This document shows, one piece after another, positions 45,495 through 55,278 of a DNA stretch of 64,000 nt. The stretch spans positions 620,001-684,000 of the forward strand of contig CANMEE010000002.1 of the NCBI GenBank assembly GCA_947496865.1, read 5' to 3'. The translations under genes and the position numbers were made by a program. Source of the DNA: an uncultured Sphingomonadaceae bacterium (lineage in GTDB: Bacteria > Pseudomonadota > Alphaproteobacteria > Sphingomonadales > Sphingomonadaceae). The notes beneath the pieces are model-generated. The model ran no database searches. It was not told the origin of the DNA and worked only from the letters and a program-made list of their open reading frames with translations. How positions within the stretch are numbered: position 1 is the stretch's first letter; every line of letters starts with the position of its first letter.

Positions 45495-46512
45495 ACTATT
45501 AAGCGTCAGCGCGTTTTCCGCTCTGCTTGCCGGTTGCGGTACCATTGATGGGGTCAATGACAATGCCGGCGTCGGCGCACCCCCCGCAGCATCCGGCTCC
45601 GCTTATGGCGCGGTATCCGACTATCCGGTAAAAATCGGCGAACCATATAAGGTTCGCGGCAAAACCTATACGCCAGAAGATGTCGCGAGCTATGATGATG
45701 TCGGCTATGCAAGCTGGTATGGTCAGGAGCTTGCCGGCAATCCAACGGCCAATGGGGAACGGTTTAATCCGGAAGGCATTAGCGCTGCCCATAAAACGCT
45801 GCCGCTACCCAGCTATGTAGAAGTTACGGCGCTGGACACCGGGCGAACAATTTTGGTTCGGATCAATGATCGAGGCCCCTTCGCCCACGACCGTCTGATT
45901 GATCTGTCCCATGGGGCGGCCAAACAATTGGGTATTGATCAACAAGGCGTTGCTGGCGTGCGGGTGCGCAAAGTCAATCCCAACGAACAGGAACGCGTCG
46001 TATTGCGCAATGGCGGCGTCGCGACAGAGCGGATAGGAACGCCGGATTCTCTGCTGTCCATCCTTCGCAAAAACCTTGCAAAACTTCCGACGCCAAAAGC
46101 GCCGGTTCAACAAGCCGCTGCGCCAGCAGGAGCGACGCCCGTCAACAAGAGCGGGGTCGGCGCATCCTATGTGCCCTCTACCGGCCCAGCGCCGCGTCAG
46201 GCCGGGTCAACAGACGGCAAATTCATCATTGAAGGGCCGGGCCGCGCAAGCAACCCGCCGAAACGTATCGTACAAAAAAAGGCGGCTACAGCATCGGGCA
46301 ATTATGTGGTTCAAGTTGCCGCCTTTGGTGACAAAAATCGAGCAAACACGATGGCACGGAAAATTGGCGCAAAGGTAATGTCCGATGGCAGCGGCCGGAT
46401 TTGGCGGGTCCGCTACGGTCCTTATGCCAGTGAAAATGATGCCAAAGCCGGACTCGCACAAGCGCAAAAGCGCGGCTATAACAATGCCAGAATCCTGCGC
46501 GCCGGAAAGTAA
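45478..46512 (+). CDS. rlpA: RlpA family septal lipoprotein with SPOR domain
   Basis: A 344-residue lipoprotein; the lipobox LLAGC places the lipidated cysteine at C20. The double-psi barrel domain shows GYASWYGQELAGNPTANGERFNP and VRINDRGPFAHDRLIDLSHGAAKQLG. A linker leads to a C-terminal SPOR domain (about 268-343, NYVVQVAAFGDKNRANTMARKIGAKVM), which targets denuded glycan at the septum. RlpA proteins cut such glycans in some species. It overlaps the upstream transglycosylase and precedes dacA by 51 nt. Confidence 0.93.
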   Translation: MKFAVKLLSVSAFSALLAGCGTIDGVNDNAGVGAPPAASGSAYGAVSDYPVKIGEPYKVRGKTYTPEDVASYDDVGYASWYGQELAGNPTANGERFNPEGISAAHKTLPLPSYVEVTALDTGRTILVRINDRGPFAHDRLIDLSHGAAKQLGIDQQGVAGVRVRKVNPNEQERVVLRNGGVATERIGTPDSLLSILRKNLAKLPTPKAPVQQAAAPAGATPVNKSGVGASYVPSTGPAPRQAGSTDGKFIIEGPGRASNPPKRIVQKKAATASGNYVVQVAAFGDKNRANTMARKIGAKVMSDGSGRIWRVRYGPYASENDAKAGLAQAQKRGYNNARILRAGK

Positions 46513-46563
46513 CTCCGCGCAAAAGGGCCTCATGCTAACATCTGATCTGAAACCGGGAAATTA

Positions 46564-47724
46564 ATGAACAAGATTTTTTTGGCTTCGCTGCCACTTATTG
46601 CCATTTCTTCTGCTGTTATGGCGGCACCAAAATTTGAGACGGACGCCCCTATCGCCTATATGACGGACCTGTCATCTGGCGCGATATTGTTCGAAAAAAA
46701 CGCGGACAAACAGATTCCACCAGCCTCCATGGCAAAAATGATGACCGTCTATGTCGCTTTTGACCAGATTGAAAAAGGCAAACTGACCCTCGATCAAAAA
46801 GTCAAAATTCAAAGAGCAACATGGCAAAAATGGACCGGGCAGGGCTCAACCATGTTTCTCGGCGTCAATGATGAGCCAACGGTTAAAGATTTACTGCACG
46901 GCGTCATTACGCTGTCGGGCAATGACGCAAGCGTGGTTTTGGCCGAAGCCATTGGCGGTACCGAAGAAAATTTCGCAGAGTTAATGACCAAAACAGCCAA
47001 GCGCATTGGCATGAAGAACAGCCGCTTTGGCAATAGCACCGGCTGGCCTGACGAAGGGAAGACGATGGTCACCGCGCGCGATCTTGGTCTCTTGGGCGCC
47101 AGACTTTCAGATGATTTTCCTAAACTTTACAAGGATTTCTTTGGATTAACTGAGTTTACGTGGGGAAAAACCAACAGCGGCCAACCCATCACACAGCCCA
47201 ATCGCAATCCCTTATTGGGCAAGATTGACGGGGCCGATGGCCTGAAAACCGGACATACAGAAGAGGCCGGATTTGGCTTTACCGGTTCAGCGGAACAAAA
47301 AGGCCGCCGCATTGTCTCCGTGCTGGCCGGGTTGAATAGCTATGGCGGCCGCAGCAGCGAGTCCGTCAAGTTTATGAATTGGGGTTTTAATGCTTGGGAG
47401 CCCAAGTCCTTGTTTAAAAAGGGTGCCAAAGTTCAAACCGCCGAGGTCCAATTGGGCGATAGCTCTTCTGTGGATCTTGTTGCCCCAAAAGATATGTTTG
47501 CAACGCTTCCAAAGGGTTCCGACGACAAGCTTTCCATGTCTGTTCGCTATAACGGCCCGATCAAGGCCCCGATTGCTGCGGGCCAACCTATCGCAACACT
47601 CGTCGTGTCTACTGGTGACGGCGGAACGCAAACCATGCCGCTGGTGGCTGCCGAAGCCGTTGGAGAAGCCGGTTTCTTTGACCGGGTCTGGGCAGGCCTA
47701 AAATCACTGCTTGGTATGGCGTGA
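46564..47724 (+). CDS. dacA: D-alanyl-D-alanine carboxypeptidase
   Basis: A 386-residue penicillin-binding protein 5-like enzyme that trims peptide stems. It has a signal peptide (about 1-20), the SxxK motif S55-M-A-K58 in IPPASMAKMM, the SGN motif in LSGNDAS and the KTG motif in LKTGHTEEAG. A beta-rich C-terminal domain and a terminal amphipathic helix (FFDRVWAGLKSLLGMA) for membrane binding complete it. The tmk GTG overlaps its stop by 4 nt. Confidence 0.95.
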   Translation: MNKIFLASLPLIAISSAVMAAPKFETDAPIAYMTDLSSGAILFEKNADKQIPPASMAKMMTVYVAFDQIEKGKLTLDQKVKIQRATWQKWTGQGSTMFLGVNDEPTVKDLLHGVITLSGNDASVVLAEAIGGTEENFAELMTKTAKRIGMKNSRFGNSTGWPDEGKTMVTARDLGLLGARLSDDFPKLYKDFFGLTEFTWGKTNSGQPITQPNRNPLLGKIDGADGLKTGHTEEAGFGFTGSAEQKGRRIVSVLAGLNSYGGRSSESVKFMNWGFNAWEPKSLFKKGAKVQTAEVQLGDSSSVDLVAPKDMFATLPKGSDDKLSMSVRYNGPIKAPIAAGQPIATLVVSTGDGGTQTMPLVAAEAVGEAGFFDRVWAGLKSLLGMA

Positions 47725-48347
47725 CCGGGCGCTTTATCAGCCTGGAAGGTGGTGAGGGCACTGGCAAATCGACACAGGCCAAGGCTGTGGCCGCTGCTCT
47801 GGAAGCCAAAGGGCATAAGGTTCATCTCACACGCGAACCCGGGGGCACGCCGGGCGCAGAGGTTATTCGCGAATTGCTGTTAAGTGGGCACGATGAAAAA
47901 TGGAATATGCGCACGGAGGCCTTGTTGTTCGCCGCCGCGCGATCTGAACATTGTCAGTCGCTTATTCAACCGGCGCTCGACCGCGGTGAATGGATTATCA
48001 GTGACCGGTTTATCGACAGCAGCCGCGCTTACCAAAGCGTTAGCGGCCTATTGAGCGATGAGAATATCATGGCACTGCATCATGTGGGCAGTCAGGGCCT
48101 GATGCCGCACCGCACGTTTATCCTCGATTTACCCGAAGAGCTGGCGGCACGCCGTGCTGAGGCACGGGATCGCGGCGACAGCGACAGAATCGGTGGACGT
48201 GATAGTGACTATCACCGTGCAGTAATGGCTAAATTCCGGCAATATGCCGATGAAGAACCGGATCGCGTGCGACTCATCGACGCTGCACAATCACCCGAAG
48301 ATGTGACCGCAAATCTGATGCATAATCTGAGCGATCTGATAGGTTGA
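47721..48347 (+). CDS. tmk: Thymidylate kinase
   Basis: A 208-residue kinase making dTDP from dTMP. The P-loop FISLEGGEGTGKSTQA, the DRF-type motif ISDRFIDSSRAYQ and the lid TLDLPEELAARRAEARDRGDSDR-like region are present. The start is GTG at 47721, coupled to dacA. holB follows 4 nt later, the common tmk-holB pairing. Confidence 0.95.
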   Translation: MTGRFISLEGGEGTGKSTQAKAVAAALEAKGHKVHLTREPGGTPGAEVIRELLLSGHDEKWNMRTEALLFAAARSEHCQSLIQPALDRGEWIISDRFIDSSRAYQSVSGLLSDENIMALHHVGSQGLMPHRTFILDLPEELAARRAEARDRGDSDRIGGRDSDYHRAVMAKFRQYADEEPDRVRLIDAAQSPEDVTANLMHNLSDLIG

Positions 48348-48351
48348 CGGC

Positions 48352-49380
48352 ATGACGTCATATTTGGGCCATGGAAAAGCGCAGCATATATTCCGGCAGT
48401 CTTTTGATAAAGGCACCTTGCATCACGCGTGGATATTGGCCGGCCCAAAAGGCATAGGAAAAGCTGGCTTTGCCAAACAAGCGGCGCAGTTCTTGCTGGA
48501 CTCGGGCGAGGAGAGATACCTCGCCGATACAGGTTTTAACCTGAATGAACACAGCCAGGGTGCCAAGCTATTGGCCGCCCGTTCCCATCCCGACTTCCGG
48601 CTTGTTCAACGCGGCGGCAAAACCGACAAAGAAGAAAAAAAGGCACGGGAAGAGGGCGTCGACACGCTGGAAGAGCATGAATTAAAGCGGAATATTTCAA
48701 TCGCGCAAATCCGCAGTTTGCAATCCCTATTTGCGACCCAATCATCTATCTCAAACTACCGTGTCGTCGTCATCGATGCGATTGACGATTTGGAGCGCGG
48801 CGGTGCCAACGCATTGCTTAAAAATCTTGAAGAGCCGCCAAAAGATACGGTTTTCCTGTTGGTCAGCCATGCTCCCGAGCGGTTGTTGCCGACAATTCGC
48901 TCCCGCTGCCAAATCCTACGCTTTGATCCGCTAAACGATGACCAGATGCGTCAGGCCCTTGCCGGCGCCGCACCGAAATTGGACGAAGCAGAGCTTATGG
49001 CGTTGGTTGCGGCGGGTGAGGGCTCACCCGGGCGATCGTTGCAATATGTGGACGCGGGATTGGCCGAGCTTGAGGGCCTGGCCCACGACATCATGCGGAC
49101 CGGCGATACAAACAATCAGATTAAGAGCGATCTTGCGCGCAAATTATCGTTAAAAGCCGCAACACCGCGATATCAGGCCTTTTTGTCGAGAGCGCCGAGC
49201 TTGATGGCACAGCATATAAAATCGTCTGATAGCAACAATAGCGGCAAAGCGATTGAGCTCTGGCGCGAAGCCTCTGATCTTGCCTCTATGGCCTCTCCAA
49301 AGGCGCTTGATAACCAAGCGGTGATTTTTCGACTGGGCAGCTTAATGGGATCGCTTGCTCAACGGGATGAGCGCGCATAA
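48352..49380 (+). CDS. holB: DNA polymerase III delta' subunit
   Basis: A 342-residue clamp-loader subunit. LHHAWILAGPKGIGKAGFAKQAAQFLL is the degenerate P-loop; VVVIDAIDDLERGGANALLKNLEEPPKDTVFLLVSHAPERLLPTIRSRCQ matches the AAA+ core with the SRC motif. A charged insertion rich in Lys and Glu lies at about 85-110. The family opens the sliding clamp for loading. It follows tmk by 4 nt. Confidence 0.93.
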   Translation: MTSYLGHGKAQHIFRQSFDKGTLHHAWILAGPKGIGKAGFAKQAAQFLLDSGEERYLADTGFNLNEHSQGAKLLAARSHPDFRLVQRGGKTDKEEKKAREEGVDTLEEHELKRNISIAQIRSLQSLFATQSSISNYRVVVIDAIDDLERGGANALLKNLEEPPKDTVFLLVSHAPERLLPTIRSRCQILRFDPLNDDQMRQALAGAAPKLDEAELMALVAAGEGSPGRSLQYVDAGLAELEGLAHDIMRTGDTNNQIKSDLARKLSLKAATPRYQAFLSRAPSLMAQHIKSSDSNNSGKAIELWREASDLASMASPKALDNQAVIFRLGSLMGSLAQRDERA

Positions 49381-49452
49381 AGAGAAGCGGCAAAGGGCGG
49401 ATCTTGATGGGATTCGAACCGACTTTTAGGCCAAGATTCGAGAAAGCAATTC

Positions 49453-51027
49453 ATGTCCAAGCCTTTTTATATCACGACGGCGATCAGCTATCCCAACGGA
49501 CCGCCTCATATCGGCCATGCCTATGAAGCTATTGCGACTGATGCCATTGCGCGGTTTCAGCGACTATCTGGCCGTGATGTCCGTTTCCAGACCGGTACCG
49601 ACGAACATGGTTTGAAAATGGCGCAGGCCGCCTTGGCAAAAGGCATCACGCCGCAAGAGCTGGCCGACGAAATGGCGAGTCAATTCATAGTGATGTGCGA
49701 TAGACTTAATGTTTCTTATGATCGCTTCATTCGCACCACCGAGGCGGATCACTACAAAGCCAGTCAGGCCATTTGGCAGGCTATGGAAGCAAAAGGCGAT
49801 CTCTATCTCGACAAATATGAAGGCTGGTACTCGGTTCGCGATGAAGCCTATTATGATGAAAGCGAGCTGATTGAGGCTGAAGGCGAGGGTGGTGCAAAGG
49901 AAAAACTGTCTCCGCAAGGCACGCCCGTAGAATGGACGGTTGAAGAAAGCTGGTTTTTCCGGCTGTCCAAATATCAAGAGCCGTTGCTCAAACTCTTCAA
50001 GGATAATCCTGAATTTCTAAAGCCCGACAGCCGCCGCAACGAGATGGTCAAATTTATCGAAGGTGGCCTCAATGATCTTTCGATATCGCGGACAAGCTTC
50101 GACTGGGGCGTAAAGGTCCCGGGCAGCGAAAATCATGTGATGTATGTCTGGGTCGATGCCTTGACCAACTATCTCACCGGACTGGGCTACCCGCAAGAAA
50201 CTGACCTTTACCCCAAATATTGGAGCGAAGGCGGCGACATTGCGCATATCATTGGCAAAGATATTGTGCGCTTCCACAGCATCTATTGGCCCGCCTTTCT
50301 GATGAGCGCGGACTTGCCTCTCCCCAAACAGGTATTCGGTCACGGTTTCCTGCTCAATCGCGGTGAGAAAATGTCAAAATCTGTGGGCAATGTCGTGGAT
50401 CCTATCGCATTGGCGGATGCGTTTGGCGTGGATCAACTGCGCTATTTTCTGCTGTCCGAAGTAATTTTTGGCAAGGATGGCAGCTATTCAACGGAGATGA
50501 TCGTCACCAAGACAAATGCCGACCTGGCCAATAATTTTGGCAACCTGGCACAGCGCAGCCTGTCGATGATTGCGAAAAATTGTGAAGGTAAAATTCCCGC
50601 TACCGGACCGAAGACCCAAGCAGAAGAACAACTTTTCAATGATTTGGAAGCCTGTTTTAAGAATATAACTACATTGCTCGAAAATGGTGAATTTCCGATA
50701 CATGCAGCCATAGATCTGCTGCGCGAGCGGCTCAGCGCGACCAACCAATATTTTGCCGATCAGGCGCCTTGGGCTTTGCGCAAAACAGACCCTGCGCGGG
50801 CCGATACGGTGCTATATTATACCGCAGAATCCATTCGCCAGCTGGCGATCATGCTGCGCTGGGTCATTCCCGAAAGCTGTGACAAAATGCTCGATTTGCT
50901 GGCGCAAGATGCAAATAGCCGGGATTTTGGCTATTTGACCCAAGCCATTGAACCAGGCCTGACATTACCAGCACCAACCGGGATATTCCCGCGCCTGGAA
51001 ATGTCCGCAGCCGAAGGGGAGGGCTAG
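49453..51027 (+). CDS. metG: Methionyl-tRNA synthetase
   Basis: A 524-residue class I synthetase with the HIGH-type motif PHIGHAYEA and the KMSKS motif in GEKMSKSVGNVVDP. The insertion YEGWYSVRDEAYYDESEL lacks the zinc cysteines, as in the shorter MetG2-type enzymes, and no C-terminal dimer domain is present. It is followed 4 nt later by tatD, a common order. Confidence 0.96.
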   Translation: MSKPFYITTAISYPNGPPHIGHAYEAIATDAIARFQRLSGRDVRFQTGTDEHGLKMAQAALAKGITPQELADEMASQFIVMCDRLNVSYDRFIRTTEADHYKASQAIWQAMEAKGDLYLDKYEGWYSVRDEAYYDESELIEAEGEGGAKEKLSPQGTPVEWTVEESWFFRLSKYQEPLLKLFKDNPEFLKPDSRRNEMVKFIEGGLNDLSISRTSFDWGVKVPGSENHVMYVWVDALTNYLTGLGYPQETDLYPKYWSEGGDIAHIIGKDIVRFHSIYWPAFLMSADLPLPKQVFGHGFLLNRGEKMSKSVGNVVDPIALADAFGVDQLRYFLLSEVIFGKDGSYSTEMIVTKTNADLANNFGNLAQRSLSMIAKNCEGKIPATGPKTQAEEQLFNDLEACFKNITTLLENGEFPIHAAIDLLRERLSATNQYFADQAPWALRKTDPARADTVLYYTAESIRQLAIMLRWVIPESCDKMLDLLAQDANSRDFGYLTQAIEPGLTLPAPTGIFPRLEMSAAEGEG

Positions 51028-51031
51028 CTCC

Positions 51032-51808
51032 ATGCTTGTCGATAGCCACTGCCATCTCAATTATAAGGGCTTGATCGAAGACCAGAGCGCTGTTTTGGAT
51101 CGCGCGCGCGAAAGCGGTGTCACGGCGATGCTCAACATCTCAACCCGCGAGAGTGAGTGGCGCGATATTGTGGCTACCGCAGAACGTGAAAGTGATGTTT
51201 GGTCGAGCATTGGGATACATCCCCATGAAGCCGACGCACATCCGGACATTGATCTTGCGAAACTGGTCGACGAAGCTCGGCATGAGCGGGTTGTCGCCAT
51301 CGGCGAAACGGGTCTCGATTATTATTATGACCACAGCGATCGCGATCGCCAAAGGCAAAGCTTTCGCACCCATATCCACGCCGCCCAGGAAACCGGTTTG
51401 CCGATCATTGTCCATACCCGTGATGCGGAAGATGATACCGCCGCTATCATGGCCGAAGAAATGGAGCAGGGCGCCTATACGGGCGTAATCCATTGTTTCA
51501 CTGCGAGCGAAGAATTTGCACATAAAGCATTGGATTTAGGGCTTTATATATCGATTTCGGGCATTGTGACCTTTAAAAATGCCAAGGATTTGCAGGAAAC
51601 GGCCGCGAAACTCCCTATAGATCGTTTGCTGGTCGAAACCGATGCCCCTTTCCTCGCTCCGGTACCGCATCGCGGCAAGACCGGCGAGCCGGCTTTCGTC
51701 GCCGATACGGCCAAGTTTCTCGCTGAACTGCGCGGTGAGGACTATGCAGCGCTTTGTGAAGCGACAGCCGAAAATTTCTATCGGCTGTTTAACAAAGCGC
51801 GTCCTTAA
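51032..51808 (+). CDS. TatD family metal-dependent hydrolase
   Basis: A 258-residue TIM-barrel protein with the metal motif VDSHCHLNY, IGIHPHEA, IGETGLDYYYD, IVHTRDAEDD and LVETDAPFLAPVPHRGK. TatD enzymes act as DNases or deacylases; the exact substrate here is not known. It lies between metG and a metallo-beta-lactamase gene in a conserved order. Confidence 0.94.
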   Translation: MLVDSHCHLNYKGLIEDQSAVLDRARESGVTAMLNISTRESEWRDIVATAERESDVWSSIGIHPHEADAHPDIDLAKLVDEARHERVVAIGETGLDYYYDHSDRDRQRQSFRTHIHAAQETGLPIIVHTRDAEDDTAAIMAEEMEQGAYTGVIHCFTASEEFAHKALDLGLYISISGIVTFKNAKDLQETAAKLPIDRLLVETDAPFLAPVPHRGKTGEPAFVADTAKFLAELRGEDYAALCEATAENFYRLFNKARP

Positions 51809-51816
51809 CCTTGACT

Positions 51817-52581
51817 ATGAAGCTCACCATATTGGGCTGTGGGACATCTTCTGGCGTGCCGCGGATCGGCAATGACTGGGGTGATTGCGATCCGGAAGAA
51901 CCGAAAAACCGGCGAAGCAGGGTGTCGATCATTGTTGAAAGCCCGACAACCAGCATATTGGTAGATACATCACCGGATTTACGTGCGCAATTTCTAGCTT
52001 GTGATATCGACGCTGTTGATAATGTGATATGGACGCATGATCATGCCGATCATTGCCATGGTATCGATGACTTACGGCAGGTTTTTTATAAAAAGCGCGA
52101 ACCGATCCCATCTTATGCGCGGCCATTTGCGTTGGAAAGTCTGCAACAGCGATTTTCCTATGCTTTTGACGGACATAAATATTATCCGTCCATCTGCGAC
52201 GGCCGCGCACTCGAAAGTGAAATGGAAATTGGCGATATAGTTGTAAAAACTGTTGATCAGCCGCATGGCGGGATAACCTCTGCCGGACTGCGGTTTGAAC
52301 ATGACGGCAAGTCGATATGCTATGCAACAGACTTTGGTGACGTGACCGAAGACATGCTGATAAACTACAAGGATAGCGAGATATTCGTGGTTGATGCCTT
52401 GCGGGAAAAACCGCACCCGACCCACGCGCATCTGGATATGACCTTGGATTTGATAAAGGCTGTAAACCCACGATTAAGCCTACTTACGCATATGGACAAG
52501 TCGATGGATTATAAGCGGCTATGTTCCACGTTACCAAAAGATATCCAGCCCGCTTTTGATGGATTTGTGATAGAGATTTAG
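51817..52581 (+). CDS. Metallo-beta-lactamase fold hydrolase, PhnP-like
   Basis: A 254-residue protein starting MKLTILGCGTSSGVPRIGNDWG, with the metal motif WTHDHADHCHGIDDLRQ, YATDFGDVT and a final histidine in HMDKSMDY. It resembles PhnP-type phosphodiesterases, which open cyclic phosphates. No phosphonate genes are nearby, so the substrate is open. A TTG at 51811 would add two residues; ATG at 51817 is preferred. Confidence 0.9.
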   Translation: MKLTILGCGTSSGVPRIGNDWGDCDPEEPKNRRSRVSIIVESPTTSILVDTSPDLRAQFLACDIDAVDNVIWTHDHADHCHGIDDLRQVFYKKREPIPSYARPFALESLQQRFSYAFDGHKYYPSICDGRALESEMEIGDIVVKTVDQPHGGITSAGLRFEHDGKSICYATDFGDVTEDMLINYKDSEIFVVDALREKPHPTHAHLDMTLDLIKAVNPRLSLLTHMDKSMDYKRLCSTLPKDIQPAFDGFVIEI

Positions 52582-52583
52582 CC

Positions 52584-53198
52584 GTGACCGAAGATCAGAA
52601 TATCAACCTCGTTTTTGCAATTGGCGCTTTAGTACTGGTTGCGAGTGCATTATTCTCCAGGCGCATCGGTTTTGGAGAAATCGTCCGCTCGGTGCTTGGC
52701 TGGGCTGCCATTTTTGCGGTGTTTATCGTTATTTTCTCTTATCAACACGAGCTTACGGGCGTGTGGAACCGGGTAACGGGAGAGCTAACCGGCGCGAATG
52801 AACAGCAAGTCGTTGGTAGTACATTGAAAATACGTCAGTCTGCGGACGGCCACTATTGGGCTGATGCCGAAGTAAATGGCATGGCGGTTCGATTCTTGAT
52901 CGATAGCGGCGCCACGACAACGGCAATGACATTAAAAACAGCACAAGCGGCCAATGTCGATATTAATGAAGGTGGATTTCCCACATATCTCAGCACCGCT
53001 AACGGGACAGTAGAAGCGCAACGCGGTACGATAGAAAGATTGAAAGTCGGACCAATGACCGCTGTTGATCTGCCGGTTGTTGTTGCCGAAGCCTTTGGCG
53101 ATTCCAATGTGTTAGGCATGAACTTTCTGTCGCAAATGAAAAGCTGGCGGGTCGAGGGGCGAGAGATGATCTTAGAACCTCAGGGTTCTAATCCATAA
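52584..53198 (+). CDS. Membrane-anchored retropepsin-like aspartic protease (TIGR02281 type)
   Basis: A 204-residue protein. Two N-terminal hydrophobic segments (LVFAIGALVLVASALF and SVLGWAAIFAVFIVIFSY) precede a periplasmic or soluble domain with the single active-site motif FLIDSGATTTAM and later NVLGMNFLSQMKSW. The single motif implies a dimer. The start is GTG at 52584, 2 nt after the MBL gene, so the genes metG to here are probably one operon. Confidence 0.88.
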   Translation: MTEDQNINLVFAIGALVLVASALFSRRIGFGEIVRSVLGWAAIFAVFIVIFSYQHELTGVWNRVTGELTGANEQQVVGSTLKIRQSADGHYWADAEVNGMAVRFLIDSGATTTAMTLKTAQAANVDINEGGFPTYLSTANGTVEAQRGTIERLKVGPMTAVDLPVVVAEAFGDSNVLGMNFLSQMKSWRVEGREMILEPQGSNP

Positions 53199-53251
53199 TT
53201 ATTTAACATAATATATATTATCAACCTATTTGATATAAGGATAGCCTATCA

Positions 53252-53986
53252 ATGATTGAGCCCCTTCTTGATGTCATGCGACGGTTACGCGATCCAGAGA
53301 CCGGCTGTGAATGGGACACAGTGCAAACTTTTGAAACCATCGCGCCTTATACGATCGAGGAAGCTTATGAAGTGGCAGATGCGATTGAGCGCAAGGATAT
53401 GGACAGCCTGAAAGATGAATTGGGCGATCTGTTGCTCCAAGTCGTGTTTCACAGCCAGATTGCGACTGATGAAGGCCATTTCTCATTTAATGATGTCGTC
53501 GATACGATATGCAAAAAGATGATAAGGCGTCATCCGCATATTTTTGGCGAAGCCAAAGATACGCCTGGTTGGGAGCAAATTAAGGCCGAAGAACGGGCTG
53601 AGACCGGAAAATCTAGTGCCTTGGACGGTGTTGCGATGGCCCTGCCCGCATTGTTACGCGCCCAAAAAATTCAGAAACGCGCGTCTCGCGTGGGTTTCGA
53701 TTGGCCTGATAAATCACCTGTAAAGGCGAAGTTGCTCGAAGAGTTAGAAGAAGTTGAGCAAGCGGAAAACGAAGAGCATATCCATGAAGAAATGGGGGAT
53801 CTGCTTTTTTCAGCGGTGAATCTATCGCGCCATTATGGCGTCGATGCCGAACAAGCACTGGCCGATGCTACGCGGAAATTCTCCAAACGGTTCAATAAGG
53901 TAGAAGATACTGTTGCGCGTGACATGAAAGAGATGTCAATCGAAGAACTGGAAGAGGAATGGCAAAAGGCTAAACGCACTCCCTAG
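53252..53986 (+). CDS. mazG: Nucleoside triphosphate pyrophosphohydrolase MazG
   Basis: A 244-residue enzyme with two MazG-like halves. The first has CEWDTVQTFETIAPYTIEEAYEVADAIE and ELGDLLLQVVFHSQIA; the second has KLLEELEEVEQAENEEHIHEEMGDLLFSAVNLSR. These EExxE and ExxD motifs bind magnesium. MazG degrades dNTPs and other NTPs to monophosphates. Its stop overlaps the convergent hflX stop by 4 nt. Confidence 0.95.
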   Translation: MIEPLLDVMRRLRDPETGCEWDTVQTFETIAPYTIEEAYEVADAIERKDMDSLKDELGDLLLQVVFHSQIATDEGHFSFNDVVDTICKKMIRRHPHIFGEAKDTPGWEQIKAEERAETGKSSALDGVAMALPALLRAQKIQKRASRVGFDWPDKSPVKAKLLEELEEVEQAENEEHIHEEMGDLLFSAVNLSRHYGVDAEQALADATRKFSKRFNKVEDTVARDMKEMSIEELEEEWQKAKRTP

Positions 53987-55278
53987 AGTGCGTGAAAACG
54001 CCCCCAGTTCCGATTAGACATTTGTACTGCCAGTATAAGGTCGTTATTTTCCTGATCCGATTCCAGAACGCGGCCATTTTCATGCAGCCAAGCCAACCGC
54101 TTTCCGTCCGATACCGGCAACGTTACCGTTTCAATATTGTGATGCCGTGATAGATTTTCCGTGACCATCTCAACGAGCGCATCGACGCCCTCGCCAGTTA
54201 CAGCCGATATCGGGCAAACATTTTCAGGCATGTTTTGCGGTAATTTTACACCATCTGGATCATCGGGGTTGATCAAGTCGATTTTGTTCCACGCTTCAAT
54301 TACCGGAACCCCCTCCCTATCGTCCAATTCCATACCCAATTCCCGCAATATTTGTTCGACATCATGGGCCTGCCCGTCGCTGGAGGCATGGGAAATATCT
54401 CTGACATGGATAACGACATCTGCGGCGGTAACCTCTTCAAGCGTTGCGCGAAATGCAGCAACCAGCTGGGTTGGCAGATCGGACACGAAACCCACCGTGT
54501 CGGAGATAATGGCTTTGTCATATCCCGGAAGTGGAAACTGCCGCATAGTCGGATCAAGCGTGGCGAATAGCAAGTCTTCGGCAAATACTTCCGCGCCCGT
54601 TAAACGATTGAAAAGCGTAGATTTACCAGCGTTTGTATAACCGACTAGGGCTATAACGGGCCACGGGGCTTTCTGACGCCGGGATCGGTGAAGGGTTCTG
54701 GTCTTGCGCAGATGCGACAAATCTTTACGCAACTTTGCCATCCGGTCACGGATCATCCGACGATCCGATTCAATCTGAGTCTCACCTGGACCGCCCAGAA
54801 AGCCAAAGCCACCACGCTGCCGTTCCAAGTGGGTCCAGCTGCGCACCAGGCGGCCCGCTTGATAATCAAGATGGGCCAATTCCACTTGAAGCCGCCCTTC
54901 CGCGGTTGCCGCTCGGGCACCAAAAATCTCAAGGATCAGGCCGGTTCGGTCAATAACTTTGACCTTTAACTCTTCTTCCAAATTACGCTGCTGAATGGCA
55001 CTTAACGTGCCATCAACAATCAAGATACTCGCATCATCCTGCGCCAATATCGTTTTAATTTGTCCCACTTGACCGGACCCAAATAGCGTGCCGGGTTTGG
55101 GCGCGCGAACGGTAAAATATTGTGCAGATGTGGTTTCCAAACCGATCGCCAAGGCGAGGCCCACGGCCTCTTCAAGCCGATATTCCAGTGCGTTCTGGCT
55201 TAATAATCCCAGGTCAGGGTGAACAATGACGGCTTTATCTTTTGATCCGTCTAGCTCATTTTTCTCAAATGGAATCAA
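53983..55278 (-). CDS. hflX: GTPase HflX
   Basis: A 431-residue ribosome-associated GTPase that splits stalled ribosomes. The N-terminal domain includes [10 protein letters not shown] and [22 protein letters not shown]; the G domain has [41 protein letters not shown] and EAWNKIDL. The start is TTG at 55278, overlapping the hfq TGA by 3 nt, which implies coupling. The hfq-hflX order is conserved in proteobacteria. Confidence 0.95.
   Translation of the reverse strand: MIPFEKNELDGSKDKAVIVHPDLGLLSQNALEYRLEEAVGLALAIGLETTSAQYFTVRAPKPGTLFGSGQVGQIKTILAQDDASILIVDGTLSAIQQRNLEEELKVKVIDRTGLILEIFGARAATAEGRLQVELAHLDYQAGRLVRSWTHLERQRGGFGFLGGPGETQIESDRRMIRDRMAKLRKDLSHLRKTRTLHRSRRQKAPWPVIALVGYTNAGKSTLFNRLTGAEVFAEDLLFATLDPTMRQFPLPGYDKAIISDTVGFVSDLPTQLVAAFRATLEEVTAADVVIHVRDISHASSDGQAHDVEQILRELGMELDDREGVPVIEAWNKIDLINPDDPDGVKLPQNMPENVCPISAVTGEGVDALVEMVTENLSRHHNIETVTLPVSDGKRLAWLHENGRVLESDQENNDLILAVQMSNRNWGRFHAL

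Noticed and set aside
53173..53190. Perfect short hairpin (TAGAACC/GGTTCTA) at the end of the aspartic protease gene
   Set aside because: Lies in coding sequence and lacks a following T run, so a terminator call is not supported.
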